A DNA stretch of 64,000 bases, taken from NCBI GenBank assembly GCA_030248215.1, contig JASANG010000553.1, positions 62,001 through 126,000 of the forward strand, in the 5' to 3' direction. This document shows, one piece after another, positions 44,135-56,192 of the stretch. How positions within the stretch are numbered: position 1 is the first letter of the stretch; every line of letters begins with the position of its first letter. The notes under the pieces are model-generated. The model did no database searches, was not told where the DNA came from, and saw nothing but the letters and a program-made list of their open reading frames with translations. The translations under genes and the position numbers were made by a program. This DNA comes from Enoplolaimus lenunculus (lineage: Eukaryota > Nematoda > Enoplea > Enoplida > Thoracostomopsidae).

Positions 44135-45310
44135 TCAGTGCACTCTGCACATCCATCGTTCCGCTGTACTGTTTTAAAAAGGCTAGCTATACTGTTATTT
44201 CGAAACTGTGTGCGGACATTTTATTTCTAAATAAACAATCTCCACATAGAGTTTATTGCATTGACGAACACTTTGTATACAGTTTGCGCATTGTGATGAC
44301 ATTAAATATCGAGTTGCGCGAACTGTTCGGACTTTATCGTTACAGTCTAAAAGTTGTCGTTGAAAGCGTTAAATAGAGTAACTAATTTGTCTCGTTATTT
44401 TGTTGCTTTTGCATGTTATTCATAGGATACGTTCGAAAAATGGCAAAATATTTTAGCACTAAGTTTTTCCACGAGCTAAAATTAGAATTTGCCAAAAAAT
44501 TTGATTTTGTCTCCAAAATTTAAATTTTCCCGCCAAAATATGAATTTTCCGCAAAAATTTGAATTTTCCCGCCAAAATTTGAATTTTCTCGCCAAATTTA
44601 AATTTCCCGTCAAAATTTAAATTTTGCTGCTAAATTTAACTTTCCCGTCAAACTTTAAAGTTTCCCGTCAAATTTGAATTTCCCGCCAAAATTTAAATTT
44701 TCCTGCAAAAATTTAAATTTACCTGCCAAATTTGAATTTCCCGCTAAAAATAATATTTTCCCGACAAAACTTGAATTACTCGCCAAAATTTCAATTTCCC
44801 TACCACAATTTATAACTTCCTGCCTAAATTTGAATTTTCAGCCAAAATTTGAATTGTCCTGCCAAATTCAAATTTCCGGTCAAAATATATATTTTCCCTC
44901 CAAAATTTGAATTTTCCTACCTAAATTTCAATTTCCCACCAGAATTTGAATTTTCCAGCCAAAATTTGAATTTCCTGCCAAAATTTGAATTTCCTGTAAA
45001 ACTTGAATTTTCCCGCCGAAATTTGAATTTCCCCGCTAAGGTGTCCCTAGTGTGTCTATCATATAAAAATATTGTGCGCTACACTGTCGTTCAAACATTT
45101 CAATGTCCCAGAACCTAGACAGTGTTACTGCATAACAGTCTTGTCTATATAGAGTTTCTGTGAAACTATATCATGTCTGTGACTGGCGGTGATACTGTTG
45201 GGACCTGAAGAGTTTCGAGTAAACATAAGCCGGACATGCGTTGATTTTATTTTGGGAGGGGATGTTTTGTGTGCCGAGTGCGCGTATGGTGGTAACGTGT
45301 GAGACACATG
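44135..45310. mobile_element. Family F element with minisatellite (copy F2)
   Basis: The unique left part (44140-44410) matches 32160-32410. The minisatellite of TTTGAATTTTCCCGCCAAAA-like units runs 44480-45040 in a single orientation. The right end (GTGCCGAGTGCGCGTATGG, GGTAACGTGTGAGACACATG) is the inverse of the left end seen at 32143, which defines the terminal inverted repeat. No transposase. Confidence 0.75.
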
Positions 45311-48300
45311 ATACAATTCTATGTGAAATAATAAGGGAAAATTATGAGTAAGCTAAATGTATAAACATTTTCAAAACATGGCTATCTTTAGCGAATGCTA
45401 GCTGACCGGTATATACCAGTGATCATGGTTGAATTTTAAACAGGTGCATATAAGAATAATGTTTCCTGCACTCACATCTGATTATGAATTTGTATTGATT
45501 TTAAATGTCTACAAAGATATCCGGTGTAAGACAATGCGGACACGGTTTTGTGATTGATTGAACATATAAAATATTAATTGTCGTTGCGGCTTCTAGTAGC
45601 CTTATTCCCAAGCATGAATACCGGTTGAGTTTCATTAGCTGTATATGTATTAACTTGGCTGTTCTGCATTTTTGGTCACAGGCTAATATAAGACTTATAT
45701 TTAAGCCTAAACCTTAAGCCGGAGTCTAATCCCAACCTAAGCCCTAAGTTTTGGACTATGAGCAATGCTAAGCTTGGGCAGTCCATGGCCTAAATTTAAT
45801 CCTCCGGTTACAGCATGCCAAAGTTATAAAAAATTTAGAAAGACTCAGGGGTGAATGTGTGTATACAAGAACGGTTATAGGTTTTAGGATTACGTTCAGT
45901 TCAATTAAAGATACGACTAAAGGATGATACAAGCTAACACATACGTTTTAGTAAAAATGGTATTCTATGTACTTTGTGGTTCAAAACCTAAAAATCACAA
46001 GTAATAATATCTCACAATATTTGGTCTTTGAAGTTTCGGTTTTCAGGTTGATAACTTGAAACTTGAACAGGCTGAATTGTGTAACTCCAACGCCGCTTGT
46101 TCCCTTTTGTTTTTCAAAACTCTTATGTCTGACGTGTCACAATTTAAATAGCAACAAATTAATTATTGGTTCGCTGTACATTCGTTTCTCGCAATACTTA
46201 TTTCGTTAATATGCGGTGTTCGCAATAATTCGGTCAAAAATGTTACAACACAAACGCTAATTTTTATACCAATTTTAATTCAATAACCAAACGCTTAATG
46301 GGTAATTGTACCCTGGCCATTAAAGTACAGCTCTTCAGACACAATTTAAACAAATTTTTGTTTGTTTTTCAACTCCATCATGAGTTACCAACCTCAATAT
46401 ATATCTATTCTTGAGTTCATATCAAATTTCAAAAATGAAGTACACATGATTATTATTTTGAATTTTCGGCATACTAAATTGAGGCTTTTGTGGTTCCTAG
46501 TCCGAAACCGGATTAGCTCCGAATGTTTATGTCGTCAGTATATGTAGGAATAATCGGTACTTCAGACGTTTGGCACGCATACAACGAGTGACTCGTACTC
46601 ACAACCTACGGATCCTTAAAGCGAACGCTCTTCCACTACGCCATGCTGCTCGCATGCGCAACTGCATTTGCCGTCGAATGTCGACTTGTACGCTGCCAGC
46701 AAGCATACGTACAGTGCAATACTGTATATTGCATGTGCACATAACGGACAAGCATATCTCACATGCTTACAATTGTTGAAGTTTTCGTTTTAAAATTAAA
46801 AAATGAAACAATGGATGCATATTCTGTAACCTTTTTTTGGTAAACATGGTACTTAATTTGTTTCTGCACGAAATTATCACTGGATTAATTGTTTAAACAG
46901 TTGTCACTAACGGATTAATTTAGACGCACCTGCCGATACAACATCTTTACGTTGAAAACTTACGTTTTAATATCAAAAATTTTGAAATATTCCGTTTGAA
47001 ATTTAGCAACAACGGCTTTTATGAAACATTTTTAGTCATTTGGGGCTCTAGTTTGCAACTATGCCAAATTTTGCTTGTATTATATACTCATTTGACAACC
47101 TATCTCTAACTGATGATCGAGGCTACTGCCATTCAAATGCAAGAACTTTAAAGTAATGTAGAATTTCAAATCAAACTCGGCGCGGCCCTAATTGACCTTA
47201 CTAAACAACGAAATGTCATTTCTACGGCTGTGACCCTTCGCAGACACACTGACATCGAGTATGAGCGATATAATTGGACGGAAACAGGCTTAAATTGTTC
47301 AATTTTGCAGTGCATTGAGTTTTGTTTAACTGACTTTCTGTTTAGAAAAATAGCGACTGCGGCCAGACGATGACCAGATGGGGCCCCACAACCTGGTTTC
47401 AAAAACTTTGAACCCGCCCGTGAACAGGTTTAGGATCACTTGTCAATCATATGGGAAATCAACGAAATTTCAGATTCTGCGGCATGTTGAACTCTCTGAG
47501 GTTGCAACAGGTTTGAGAAACCGATGTAGACAGATAGATACAAAGGTCTCTGAACAGGTGTGGAAATTTATACCAGGAGCCGTCGAAATGTAAAAGCAAG
47601 ATAACCTATGTCGAGTACGTACCTCAAATTGCTTTAAGAAGTGTTAATCGTGACAGGAATTTGGCTCTCTGACACGAGTGAGTAATGCTCGTATGCTCGA
47701 CCACTGTTGTACCCTCAATTCAAATCGAAAATTCTTCCGCCCGCCCCCTCTTGTGGATAAAATAAAAGGCAGTTTTGAAATGAGTAAAAAATTCAATTAT
47801 TTTTACGAAACCTATTTTAGTTTTTAAACTCAGCGATCGTTTACATGATTAGAGAGCCGAATAGCGGAATAGATTTAACGTTTTATAGGCTGCAAGTTCT
47901 GCCGAGTCAGTTTTGGTTTATTTCTTCGTTTAGGACGTTGATAGTTGAGTAAGGGTTTATTATTTAAATTAGCTTAAGAGGCCATTGCATGAAATAGAAC
48001 GTAAAGTTGAAAACGAGGCCCAGACCGAGAGACAATTTTGTACACTAGTTTGTGTACTATTACGTGGATGACACATAAAGAACTCTTTATTAGTAACTTT
48101 CACAACAAATCATTCAGTAAAAAATGACTATTAGCAAGAGTCGATAATGACTCTTTTTACAAGAGCGTGCAACTGGGTAATCTCTGTGCAAAGAAGAATG
48201 TACCCGGCACGAGTTGCGTTTTTGCCCTACCACTCCTCTTTCTTTAGAGGAGGTATAACTGGTGCGAACCATGACAGTTTATGTATGCGGCGTCGAACAT

Positions 48301-48958
48301 GATCTCCCTATAGTTTACTTTAGTGGTATTCATGTGATAGCGACCCCCCTCTAAACAATGAGGGTCAGCCAAAAACGGCAAAGCTTGCTGGTACAGCATT
48401 TTGTACCATGCGGGATCCCAAGAGTTGCACGCTCTTGTCATGATCCACTTTAGAAATTTAAATAATTGGAAAATATGTGTTTACATTTTTCATATTGAAG
48501 CCATGTATTTAGAAAATAACTTAGCAGGAGTTTACCAGTTGCACTTAAACGAGAAATAGAAACTAAAAAGCGTGACGAACATTAGTTAATGAGAGAACGG
48601 ATATATAAGGAATGACCGAGCTTCGATAGCAAGTAGCAGAACAGAGCAATATCTTTACTTAGCCATTCGACTTATGTCTTCCGATCGAAGCATTTTTCGA
48701 TTACATTTTAACAAAATTTGTTTATATGAACGGGTGGTTCACAGGCGCCCAAGAATACCTTCTGGTATCAGCCCCTGTCTGCAGGTATTAAAAATAATTA
48801 GTCTAAGCTTACACTATTGCATTCCAACGAAAAAGGCTCCGCCCATGATCTATACATGGACCGAAACAATTTAGGGGCGTTTTGATGCCGGGGCTTACTA
48901 AATTCGAATACCTCGGATCAGCAGTCATTGTTGACATTTACTGTTTAGTTTATAAATA
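45311..48958. other. Gene-free stretch before the channel gene
   Basis: 45676-45795 is a degenerate family A fragment (AAGCCTAAACCTTAAGCCGG). 47095-47130 is a fragment of the CTAACTGGTGATAGGTGC repeat. 48826-48866 is a family A right-end fragment (GATCTATACATGGACC). A tRNA-like stretch is listed separately. No coding region could be supported. Confidence 0.45.
46578..46660 (-). repeat. tRNA-like stretch (SINE or pseudogene)
   Basis: On the minus strand a perfect A box TGGCGTAGTGG (46634-46644) is followed about 45 nt later by GTGAGTACGAGTC, a weak B box. The anticodon arm and acceptor stem do not fold convincingly, so this is not called a functional tRNA gene. Confidence 0.35.
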
Positions 48959-51900
48959 ATGATACAAGTTTCAAAATTGCTTGTTATACATATCAGCGTC
49001 ATCAGTGAGATTATTCTGCGTGTTCTGCTATCGGATGCGTCCTCAATTGTGAATGTCGCTACTGATAATGAAAACGGCAAATATGTCCTTATGGCAGCAA
49101 ATCGCCGTGGGAATGTAAGCTCTGAACACGAAACTTAGAACGGTTTCAGCTTTGAAAATCACGTATAATCGTTGCAGGTCGCTCATTACAATCATGTGTG
49201 AGCGGCTATGAGCTCAGTTTCAAAATTACCTCGTGATATCCAAGGTGTATAACCGATTTTGTGACGCTGGTCACAACATTATTCGTGACCGGCACACAAT
49301 TTTAGCATCGTCCAGCATGTGAAATCAAAACATTAATCAAAATTACTAATATTTGACAAACCTTTTTGACAAAACCTTGGTGAATATTAAGAACAGCGTC
49401 AAAAATATTATCTTTATTTTGAGGAAGTATTAAACGCAGGCCATAAGCGTATAACAGCGTCAAAAATATTAAACTTTATCATGCACTGGTTCGAAAGTTA
49501 CCAAACGTTTGCCGGTCAACTTGTGACAGATGCTAGAGACATTTGAGAATGTAGGCGTACATAAGTTGGTTTAACGTTCAATTTTTGTTTTCAGGCTCTA
49601 ACCTTCAACGCAACTAAATCGAACCAAGCGTTCAATTCAACTGTGGGCCATAACTCTTATCACATGTTCTCGGGACAGGACGACGGCGCCGCTGGTGAGC
49701 AGAATCCGATATGTAATTCAACTCTTGAACTGCATTGGGGACGAGCAGTGGAACAGTTGCTTGGACGATACGACAAACAAATGTTGCCACAACAAGGAGG
49801 TGTTGTGGTTACTATGGAAATTACCATTCAAGATATATCATCATTATCGGAGTTGACGTCAGATTTTGAGTTAGATTTAATGTTCAGGTATGTGGCCAGT
49901 GTTTGCGCCGAGATGAAATGATTCATATATTATCAGCTCAACTTTGAAATTTAAATTTTAACCCTTTCTCACATGAATATTTTTTATTTTCCCTGACACT
50001 TACTTTTATGCTAGGATTCGAACTCCAGTGACTGGACTGGGAGGCGTATACCATCACCACTCAGCTATAGAAGCTTGACGCTCGAGCCGGAGGGATGTTT
50101 AACTCAGATTTTTGAGCTGGCTGCGGGTCTGGTAACACGCAAGTATGCATGGCTAACGCGTTTGTTCAAAATCAGTCAGATTTATTCACATTTTATCTTT
50201 CAGCGAAATTTGGCTCGATCCAGGCTTAAGTTTTACAAATCATTCGATTTGTCGCAAAAACTTAACGTTGAAACCTGAGTTGAAAAGTCAAATTTGGACA
50301 CCGGATACGTGTATTGTCAATACTAAACGCGCTGTGATACACAACTCACCGTCAGAAAACGCGTTCATTATATTGTATGAAAATGGAACTGTTTGGGCAA
50401 ACGTTCGCATGCAGGTTAGTCTATAAATAGTCTAATTACATACCAGTCCGTAGCCAGCGCACTTTACTTTGGGAGAGGAATTAATTTTTTTTCAGCAAGG
50501 GTATACTAATGTTTTCGTCGACTTACAAGCAAGGTTGAAAATTTTGTTTGATGCGGCCCACACTTTTCCAGGGGGGACTGAGCGCCTTGGCCTCCGCCTC
50601 CCGTGCTTGGCTTCGCGGGTTCGATTACAGGAAGTGAAAACAAGGGCGCAATGAGAAATTGACCGCAAAATGTTATGCCGAAACGTTTTTGTAAGGGTAA
50701 TATTTTTGAACTCAGCAGGTGAAATTTAAGCATGATTGGCCGAGTAGATTTCGTTCAAATCCGTGGACGATACTCTGTGACTTTTCTAAATATGGTAGAC
50801 GCGGTAAACTGATTTATTCGTAAACTTTTTATTATAGAGATACAGTAATATGGCCGTTTCAAGACCAAAATCCTAGTTATACGGTATTGTCATGGCTCAA
50901 ATATAGCTTTGGAAACATTTGGGCCCATGTAAAGATCAGGGGCGGAACGTTTTTCTGAGAGACTACAATAGAGCAAGCTTAAGTTTTAGTCTGTTTTTTT
51001 GCTTGGCTTAGGCTTAGGCTTAGGCTTATGTTTAGAAATATGCTCATTCTTACACTTAGGCTTTTAGGCTTAGGCTTTGGCTTAGGAATATGCTTATAAT
51101 ATTGTTCCGCCCCTGTTCTTTACATTGGCCAACATTTGGAACCAGATTATGTTTGCCAGTTTTTAACCGAATCCAAAATGTACGTTAGACTGATGTTTTT
51201 GGCCTCGCTATTAACCCTTTATCACATGAATATTTTCTGTTTCCCCTGAGACCTACTTTTATTCTAGGACTCGAACTCCAGTGACTGGAATGTGAGGTGT
51301 ATTCCATCACCACTCAGCTATATGAGCTTGACGCTCGAGCCCGAGGGGGCTCTCACGTCTTGTGGTGATTTAGTACTATGTATACGTGGCGCAATTGTTA
51401 AACACTGTGCGATATATATTATTTAACGTATATACACTGCGCTGAGTTGTCTATGGGCGACTCAATGTGAGAAGGGGTTAAAGAAAAATTACTTATGTAT
51501 TGCATAAATGGTTGCAAAAACAATTTGTCATGTATACATTGCTAAGGGACCGACCGTGTTTACTAGGGACTGCAGTTATATCCTCATTCTTAAAAGCTTA
51601 GGCTTGAGCTTAGAAATTTTCTTTATTGCCGTTACGGCCCTTAGTTTTTATATACACAGGCCAAGAAATTGGCTTGATTCAATTCCTGATAATTTGTAAA
51701 AAATATTGCCGTTGTTATTTGTCGAATGATTTTTATTAGTGTATTTTTGGTTTGAGGTCAAAGCCCCGTGCCGTATGGATCTGAAAATGTTTCCGTTCGA
51801 TACACAACGATGCTCGCTTGTAATCGAAAGTTATAGTTATAACTCTCAAGAGGTAAATGGTGTTCCTCATTTTGAGTCTGAATCAATAAAAGTCTATTTT

Positions 51901-54900
51901 AATTAGAGTCTGTAAATGAACGAGTCGAAATGTCTCAATAGAGTTCATACCTGTCAATTGCGTTAGAAAACTTAACTGGTTCCTGGATCAAATAAAGTTT
52001 ACTCAAAAACACGATTCAAAGCATACTTATATTAATATTTTAAGAAGTGTACTTAAAGCTAAAAAAGGTTATGCTTAAGTAACTGTTTTGAACAACAGAG
52101 AACGATATATAAAACAAAGTTGCGGATGCTAATAACCCATGGTGAGGGTTGAAAACAAAAAATAGATCGTAACCGAATTAGCAAAAGGGTGTGTTTGGCG
52201 AAGCAAAATGTGTCATATTGATTTTTAAATTATTTTGTAATTTACAGGTCCGATTGCGCTGGTACGGCACAAATCCGATCACAGTTGCGCCAATGGATTT
52301 GCCTGATTTCACACTTGTCAAATGGGATACACATCACGCCGAAATTCAATACCCGAACGGCCGATGGGATCAAATGCGCGTTACGTTTACATTCGCACGC
52401 CGGTTCGGATTCTATGTGTTTCAGGTATATAAACCAGTTGTGCTGTCGTGGGCTAACATTTTTTAAACTCACTCTGCCCCCCACCCGACGACAAATTTTC
52501 GTGGGTATGCCTATGGCGATTTTCGCGACAGTGCCAACTTCAGGGTGTACTTGAAGTCATGTAAATTTGTGTAAATTCTGGAGTCTCTCATTAAAGAAGT
52601 ATATACTGACGCACTTGTGGTTATAAAAAGTAATTAATGTCGCTTAATCTTGTCAATTTACTACTTGATAGGTTTGGTTTGTTTTGATTCCTTGCGTTTG
52701 AAGTCGATGATACGAGAGATTAGAAACAGCGTTAGTCTTGGACAAAATATAAGCCGAGCATATTTTAGCTTACATAATCTGAGGGTTGCGCGAAGGAAAA
52801 GCGTAAAATGTTTTTGAAATTGTACTGGGTTTAGTAATTTGGACATATTTCAGTTGGATTGCATAACCTGTGTCTTTTACTTGTATAATTGGTTATAAAG
52901 GTATTGGGGAGGCATTATAATTGGTGTTATAAAGGTTTCGGGAGGAATAATAAACATTACCGGCCGCGTTACTAAATCATAGCTATACGTGTAGATCGGC
53001 AAAGAACAAAATAACAAGTGTGATTCAGGGTACAGGACTGAGCTATTAAAATCACGAACTTCTCACAATAGAACAAGTTAGAACTGTAAGGTATTCAGTC
53101 AAATTTTGATCAAAAGACTTCGAAGTGGTGGCTAATGGTATACTTTAAGGGGCGTAACAGTAGATTAAGCGTATTCCTAAGCCTAAACCTAAGCTAAGGG
53201 TTGCAAAATGTGTTCCTAAGCCTTAGCCTAGGCCTAAGCCAAAAAGTAATCTAGAATCTAAACCCAATCTTTCATAGACGTACCAGAAACCTGGACACTC
53301 CTTAAAGTAACATGGGCCGAAGTGGTTAAGTGTTTCGCTCGTGCAGAACGCATCTTCCTATAAGAGAGGTCACGGTCTAAATCTTCTGCTGCCTTTGCAC
53401 CATTTACCCTTTGGCGAGAATGTTGGAAACTGTTTAAGTTGCATTATTGAAACGGAATATGCCTGTATGATATTATTAACTCAAGCGACGTCTGATTATG
53501 ATCTTAATTTTTATCGTTGACAATTACTTACACTTAGTGAATACATGCGGGGGCCTTTTAACCTACAGTGCGTGTGGCCTCAGTTATGACAGCGGCTATA
53601 AACGTATTCGTTGCTCAGGATGAACCAAATTAATTTCAGGCGTACTTTCCAACAACGCTAACCGTTATTTCGTCCTGGATAGGATTCTTGCTCGAAACGC
53701 GTGCAGTCTCAGCTCGTATAACTCTTGGAGTCAGCTCGCTCCTGGCTCTCGCGTTTCAATTCGGTACAATTTTACGCCATCTACCGCGAGTATCGTATAT
53801 TAAATGCATCGATGTATGGATGATTTGTTGCGTAGCGTTCATTTTTTTCACTCTTGTCGAATTGTCGCTTGTTTCGCAATTAGCGGCGTGGGAAAAAGAA
53901 GCCGAGCTGGGCCGAGAGGTGGTTTCAAAATGGCTGGTGGCGTTGAAGAAAAAACGTGCCGAAATGGCGACTTCAGACCGCGGAGGTACTGGCTATGGCG
54001 GTCACGGACATCTTACAGAAGCCAAAGATGCCTTGGTAGCGCAGCGTGAAAATAGAACACGAACAATAACATGTGAATCTGAGTACACCGAGATAGACAA
54101 AGAAGATAGAGATTCGTTCAGGGTGGATCGTGAGTCAAGCAACGAAAGTAGTCTGGAGCGATTTATAGTTTCCAGTCGTCGAGACACAAAACGACATTCA
54201 GAAGCGACGGAAATTTTAGAATTTACTCGGATTAAACCGTCAACAGACACGCTGATCTTAGGCGAATCTGGTAAACTACAAAGTTTCACCGATAATTTCC
54301 TCAGCGACGAACGGTTGGTTTCCAGTTGCGATACTGTGGTGGTTCCGTCGACGAAATTGCATCATAAAACTGCATCACGAACCGCAGTGATAAGCATGCC
54401 GCATACTAATTTGTCAACCCAGCCTTGTTCGCAGTTATCACCGATGGAAACGCCTAAACGATTGCAGTCAATTACGTTTTGTGACCATAAAGATTTAACG
54501 GTTCAAATGCCATCTGTCATGAGGTCTGCTTCACTAGTCGGGCACCATCCAAATTGTACCAGCGTTAAATTGCTACCCGCAGATTTAGGTGACGGTCAGG
54601 CGGATAAAGAAGCTAAACAGCGACCTCGGCATGCTAATGGCAATATAATCAGCACGCTATCTCGTGAACATTTATCTCCGGATTGCTGTGGGAACCGCAT
54701 GCGAACGTCAAATACCAACACAAACAACAGCAACAACAATAGTGTAGTGAGCAAAAATTATGCAAGCTGCCAATACGAGAATGATTACACGTCCACTAAA
54801 AATTCCATAACTCCTTCGGATGACAACGATTATATGAACAGATCATGCTTTGTTGATGATACTAACCCTTTGCGCCCGGCGCCATTAGTAGGTCTAGAAG

Positions 54901-55814
54901 ACCAACAGTTTGCTGACACATTCGAGCCTAAACGGAACAATAAATGCGATAATTGCCCAAACAACAATTTACTACGAGGTATACGAATGCGTAAACAAGC
55001 GGTTAGTCGGTTGCCAGTAAGCGAAAATACCAGTGTTCGTCTAGTGCGTTCAAGCCACGAATCCGGTAGCCCGCTGGTCGTTCGGCATCACAAGCTTCAT
55101 CCTGCTCACAAAATTGCGGTCAACACACAATTTTCTGATCAAAATACGGCCGACGACCCACCTCAAGAACAATATCATCTAGCTGGGTCGGGCAAATCTC
55201 AGATACAGGGGCGCAAAGACAGTAGCAGGCGTTCAAATCAACCACATCGACAATCTGAAGATCACTGTGAGGCAAGCAATACTACTGCTATTAGCTATGT
55301 AACAAGCGATGGCAAATTAATATCGCCAAGCGATATTTTATCATGGACTCAGCATCAGTTGTCCGAAGATCTGCGCTATGAAGATCCGAAATGTTGCTGC
55401 TGCTGTTGTTGGGGCGACAAAGGTTTCAACAAGAACTTTAAATGGAGCCGGTGGTCTAAAAGTTGTCTACCCATGCGTGACAAAAAACACAAACAACAAC
55501 AACAAAAAAGCAGAGACAAAAGCGAAGAAGAACATGAGACAAGAAAACAGCAAAAAAATGGCAAAAGCATCGAAACGCAGCATCAAAAGCCGCAGAAATT
55601 GCAACCGAGAAAAGGCCCTTCAATCATAAGCCGCCCATCACGGCGTGGACTTGCGTCTTTGATCAAACGTACAATACGTGATTGGAGTATAACTGCAAGG
55701 AAAATCGATAGTTTTTCAATTGTTCTGTTTCCGATGGGGTTTATATCATTCAATGTGTTCTACTGGACAACTTACCTGATGATGCGGTCTAAACAGAATG
55801 ACGGATCAATTTAG
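48959..55814 (+). CDS. Cys-loop ligand-gated ion channel, GABA/EXP-1-like group
   Basis: This is a pentameric neurotransmitter receptor subunit of the plasma membrane. Exons: 48959-49114, 49595-49887, 50204-50414, 51757-51852, 52248-52424, 53640-55814; all in phase, 1035 aa. Exon 1 encodes a hydrophobic leader. The ligand-binding domain has [32 protein letters not shown] and [20 protein letters not shown]. The Cys-loop has exactly 13 residues between cysteines ([15 protein letters not shown]). M1 to M3 start at [31 protein letters not shown] and [18 protein letters not shown]4 is [18 protein letters not shown] near residue 1010. The motif before M2 that is PAR in anion channels reads SAR (335-337), so Pro at -2' is Ser while Ala at -1' remains. 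The M3-M4 loop is about 600 residues, low-complexity (Asn, Gln, Ser, Lys), with a CCCCCC run. Ligand and ion selectivity cannot be fixed from sequence. Confidence 0.9.
49958..50093. mobile_element. Family B fragment in channel intron 2
   Basis: TTAA (49958-49961) is followed by CCCTTTCTCACATGAATAT and the tRNA-like part (GGATTCGAACTCCAGTGAC). The copy stops near 50093, just after GCTCGAGCC, so its right half is missing. Confidence 0.75.
50545..50640 (+). repeat. tRNA-derived-looking fragment in channel intron 3
   Basis: GCCTCCCGTGCTTGGCTTCG followed by CGGGTTCGATTACAGG has a B-box-like GGGTTCGATTAC and a tRNA-Gly-like T arm. The D arm is not visible. Probably a SINE fragment. Confidence 0.3.
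50932..51130 (+). mobile_element. Family A MITE (copy A8), perfect 8-bp target duplication
   Basis: AACATTTG occurs at 50924-50931 and 51131-51138. The ends are GGCCCATGTAAAGATCAGGG and CCCCTGTTCTTTACATTGGCC. The interior contains GGCTTAGGCTTAGGCTTAGG. It lies in intron 3 of the channel gene. The intact duplication indicates a relatively recent insertion. Confidence 0.92.
51215..51477. mobile_element. Family B piggyBac-like MITE (copy B2), TTAA-flanked
   Basis: TTAA at 51211-51214 and 51478-51481 flank CCCTTTATCACATGAATAT and CAATGTGAGAAGGGG. On the minus strand an A box (TAGCTGAGTGG, 51310-51320) and a B box (AGTTCGAGTCC, 51268-51278) are spaced as in a tRNA. The length is identical to copy B1. 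Confidence 0.88.
51581..51661 (+). mobile_element. Family A fragment (second subfamily, right part)
   Basis: AAAGCTTAGGCTTGAGCTTAG and CCGTTACGGCCCTTAG match the right part of copy A5. The left end is absent. Confidence 0.5.
53130..53318 (-). mobile_element. Family A MITE, second subfamily (copy A9)
   Basis: The 8-bp target duplication GAAGTGGT is exact (53122-53129 and 53319-53326). It starts GGCTAATGGTATACTTTAAG and ends CCTTAAAGTAACATGGGCC. Inside: TTCCTAAGCCTAAACCTAAG, the complement of TTAGGC-like units. It lies in the last channel intron, opposite in orientation to A8. Confidence 0.9.
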
Positions 55815-55949
55815 TTGGGACTATGCTCGAACTAAGAAATGGGGGTGAAGACGATTTTGGATTACGGTTGTCATTGATGCTGCCCATCTGTTACCATTCG
55901 ATTTTCGTGTACAAAGTACGATTTAACAGCAATATTTTTAAATTCGTAA

Positions 55950-55955
55950 AATAAA
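55950..55955 (+). terminator. Channel gene polyadenylation signal AATAAA
   Basis: AATAAA lies 136 bases after the stop codon of the channel gene; it is the first such hexamer I find downstream. Confidence 0.5.
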
Positions 55956-56192
55956 TGTGGACAGTGTGATACATCGCTTTGGGTTTGGGAGGGTTGTTGA
56001 AATAAAATGTCATTTTTAATTTTGTACCTTATTCCCCAGTTCAAATATTCAGCATCAAAGCGCTTACCAGTGCTGGTTGCTGCTTCAAATATTTGAAACA
56101 AATAAGCGAAAAATTTACATGTTTTTAGCAACAATTTTACGCATTCTAAAGTTTACTAGCTTTTTTTATGCTGCTTTAAAATCAAAATGTTT

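Noticed and set aside
54002-55570. Antisense frames under the channel's last exon
   Set aside because: They are shadows of the long coding exon; no independent features.
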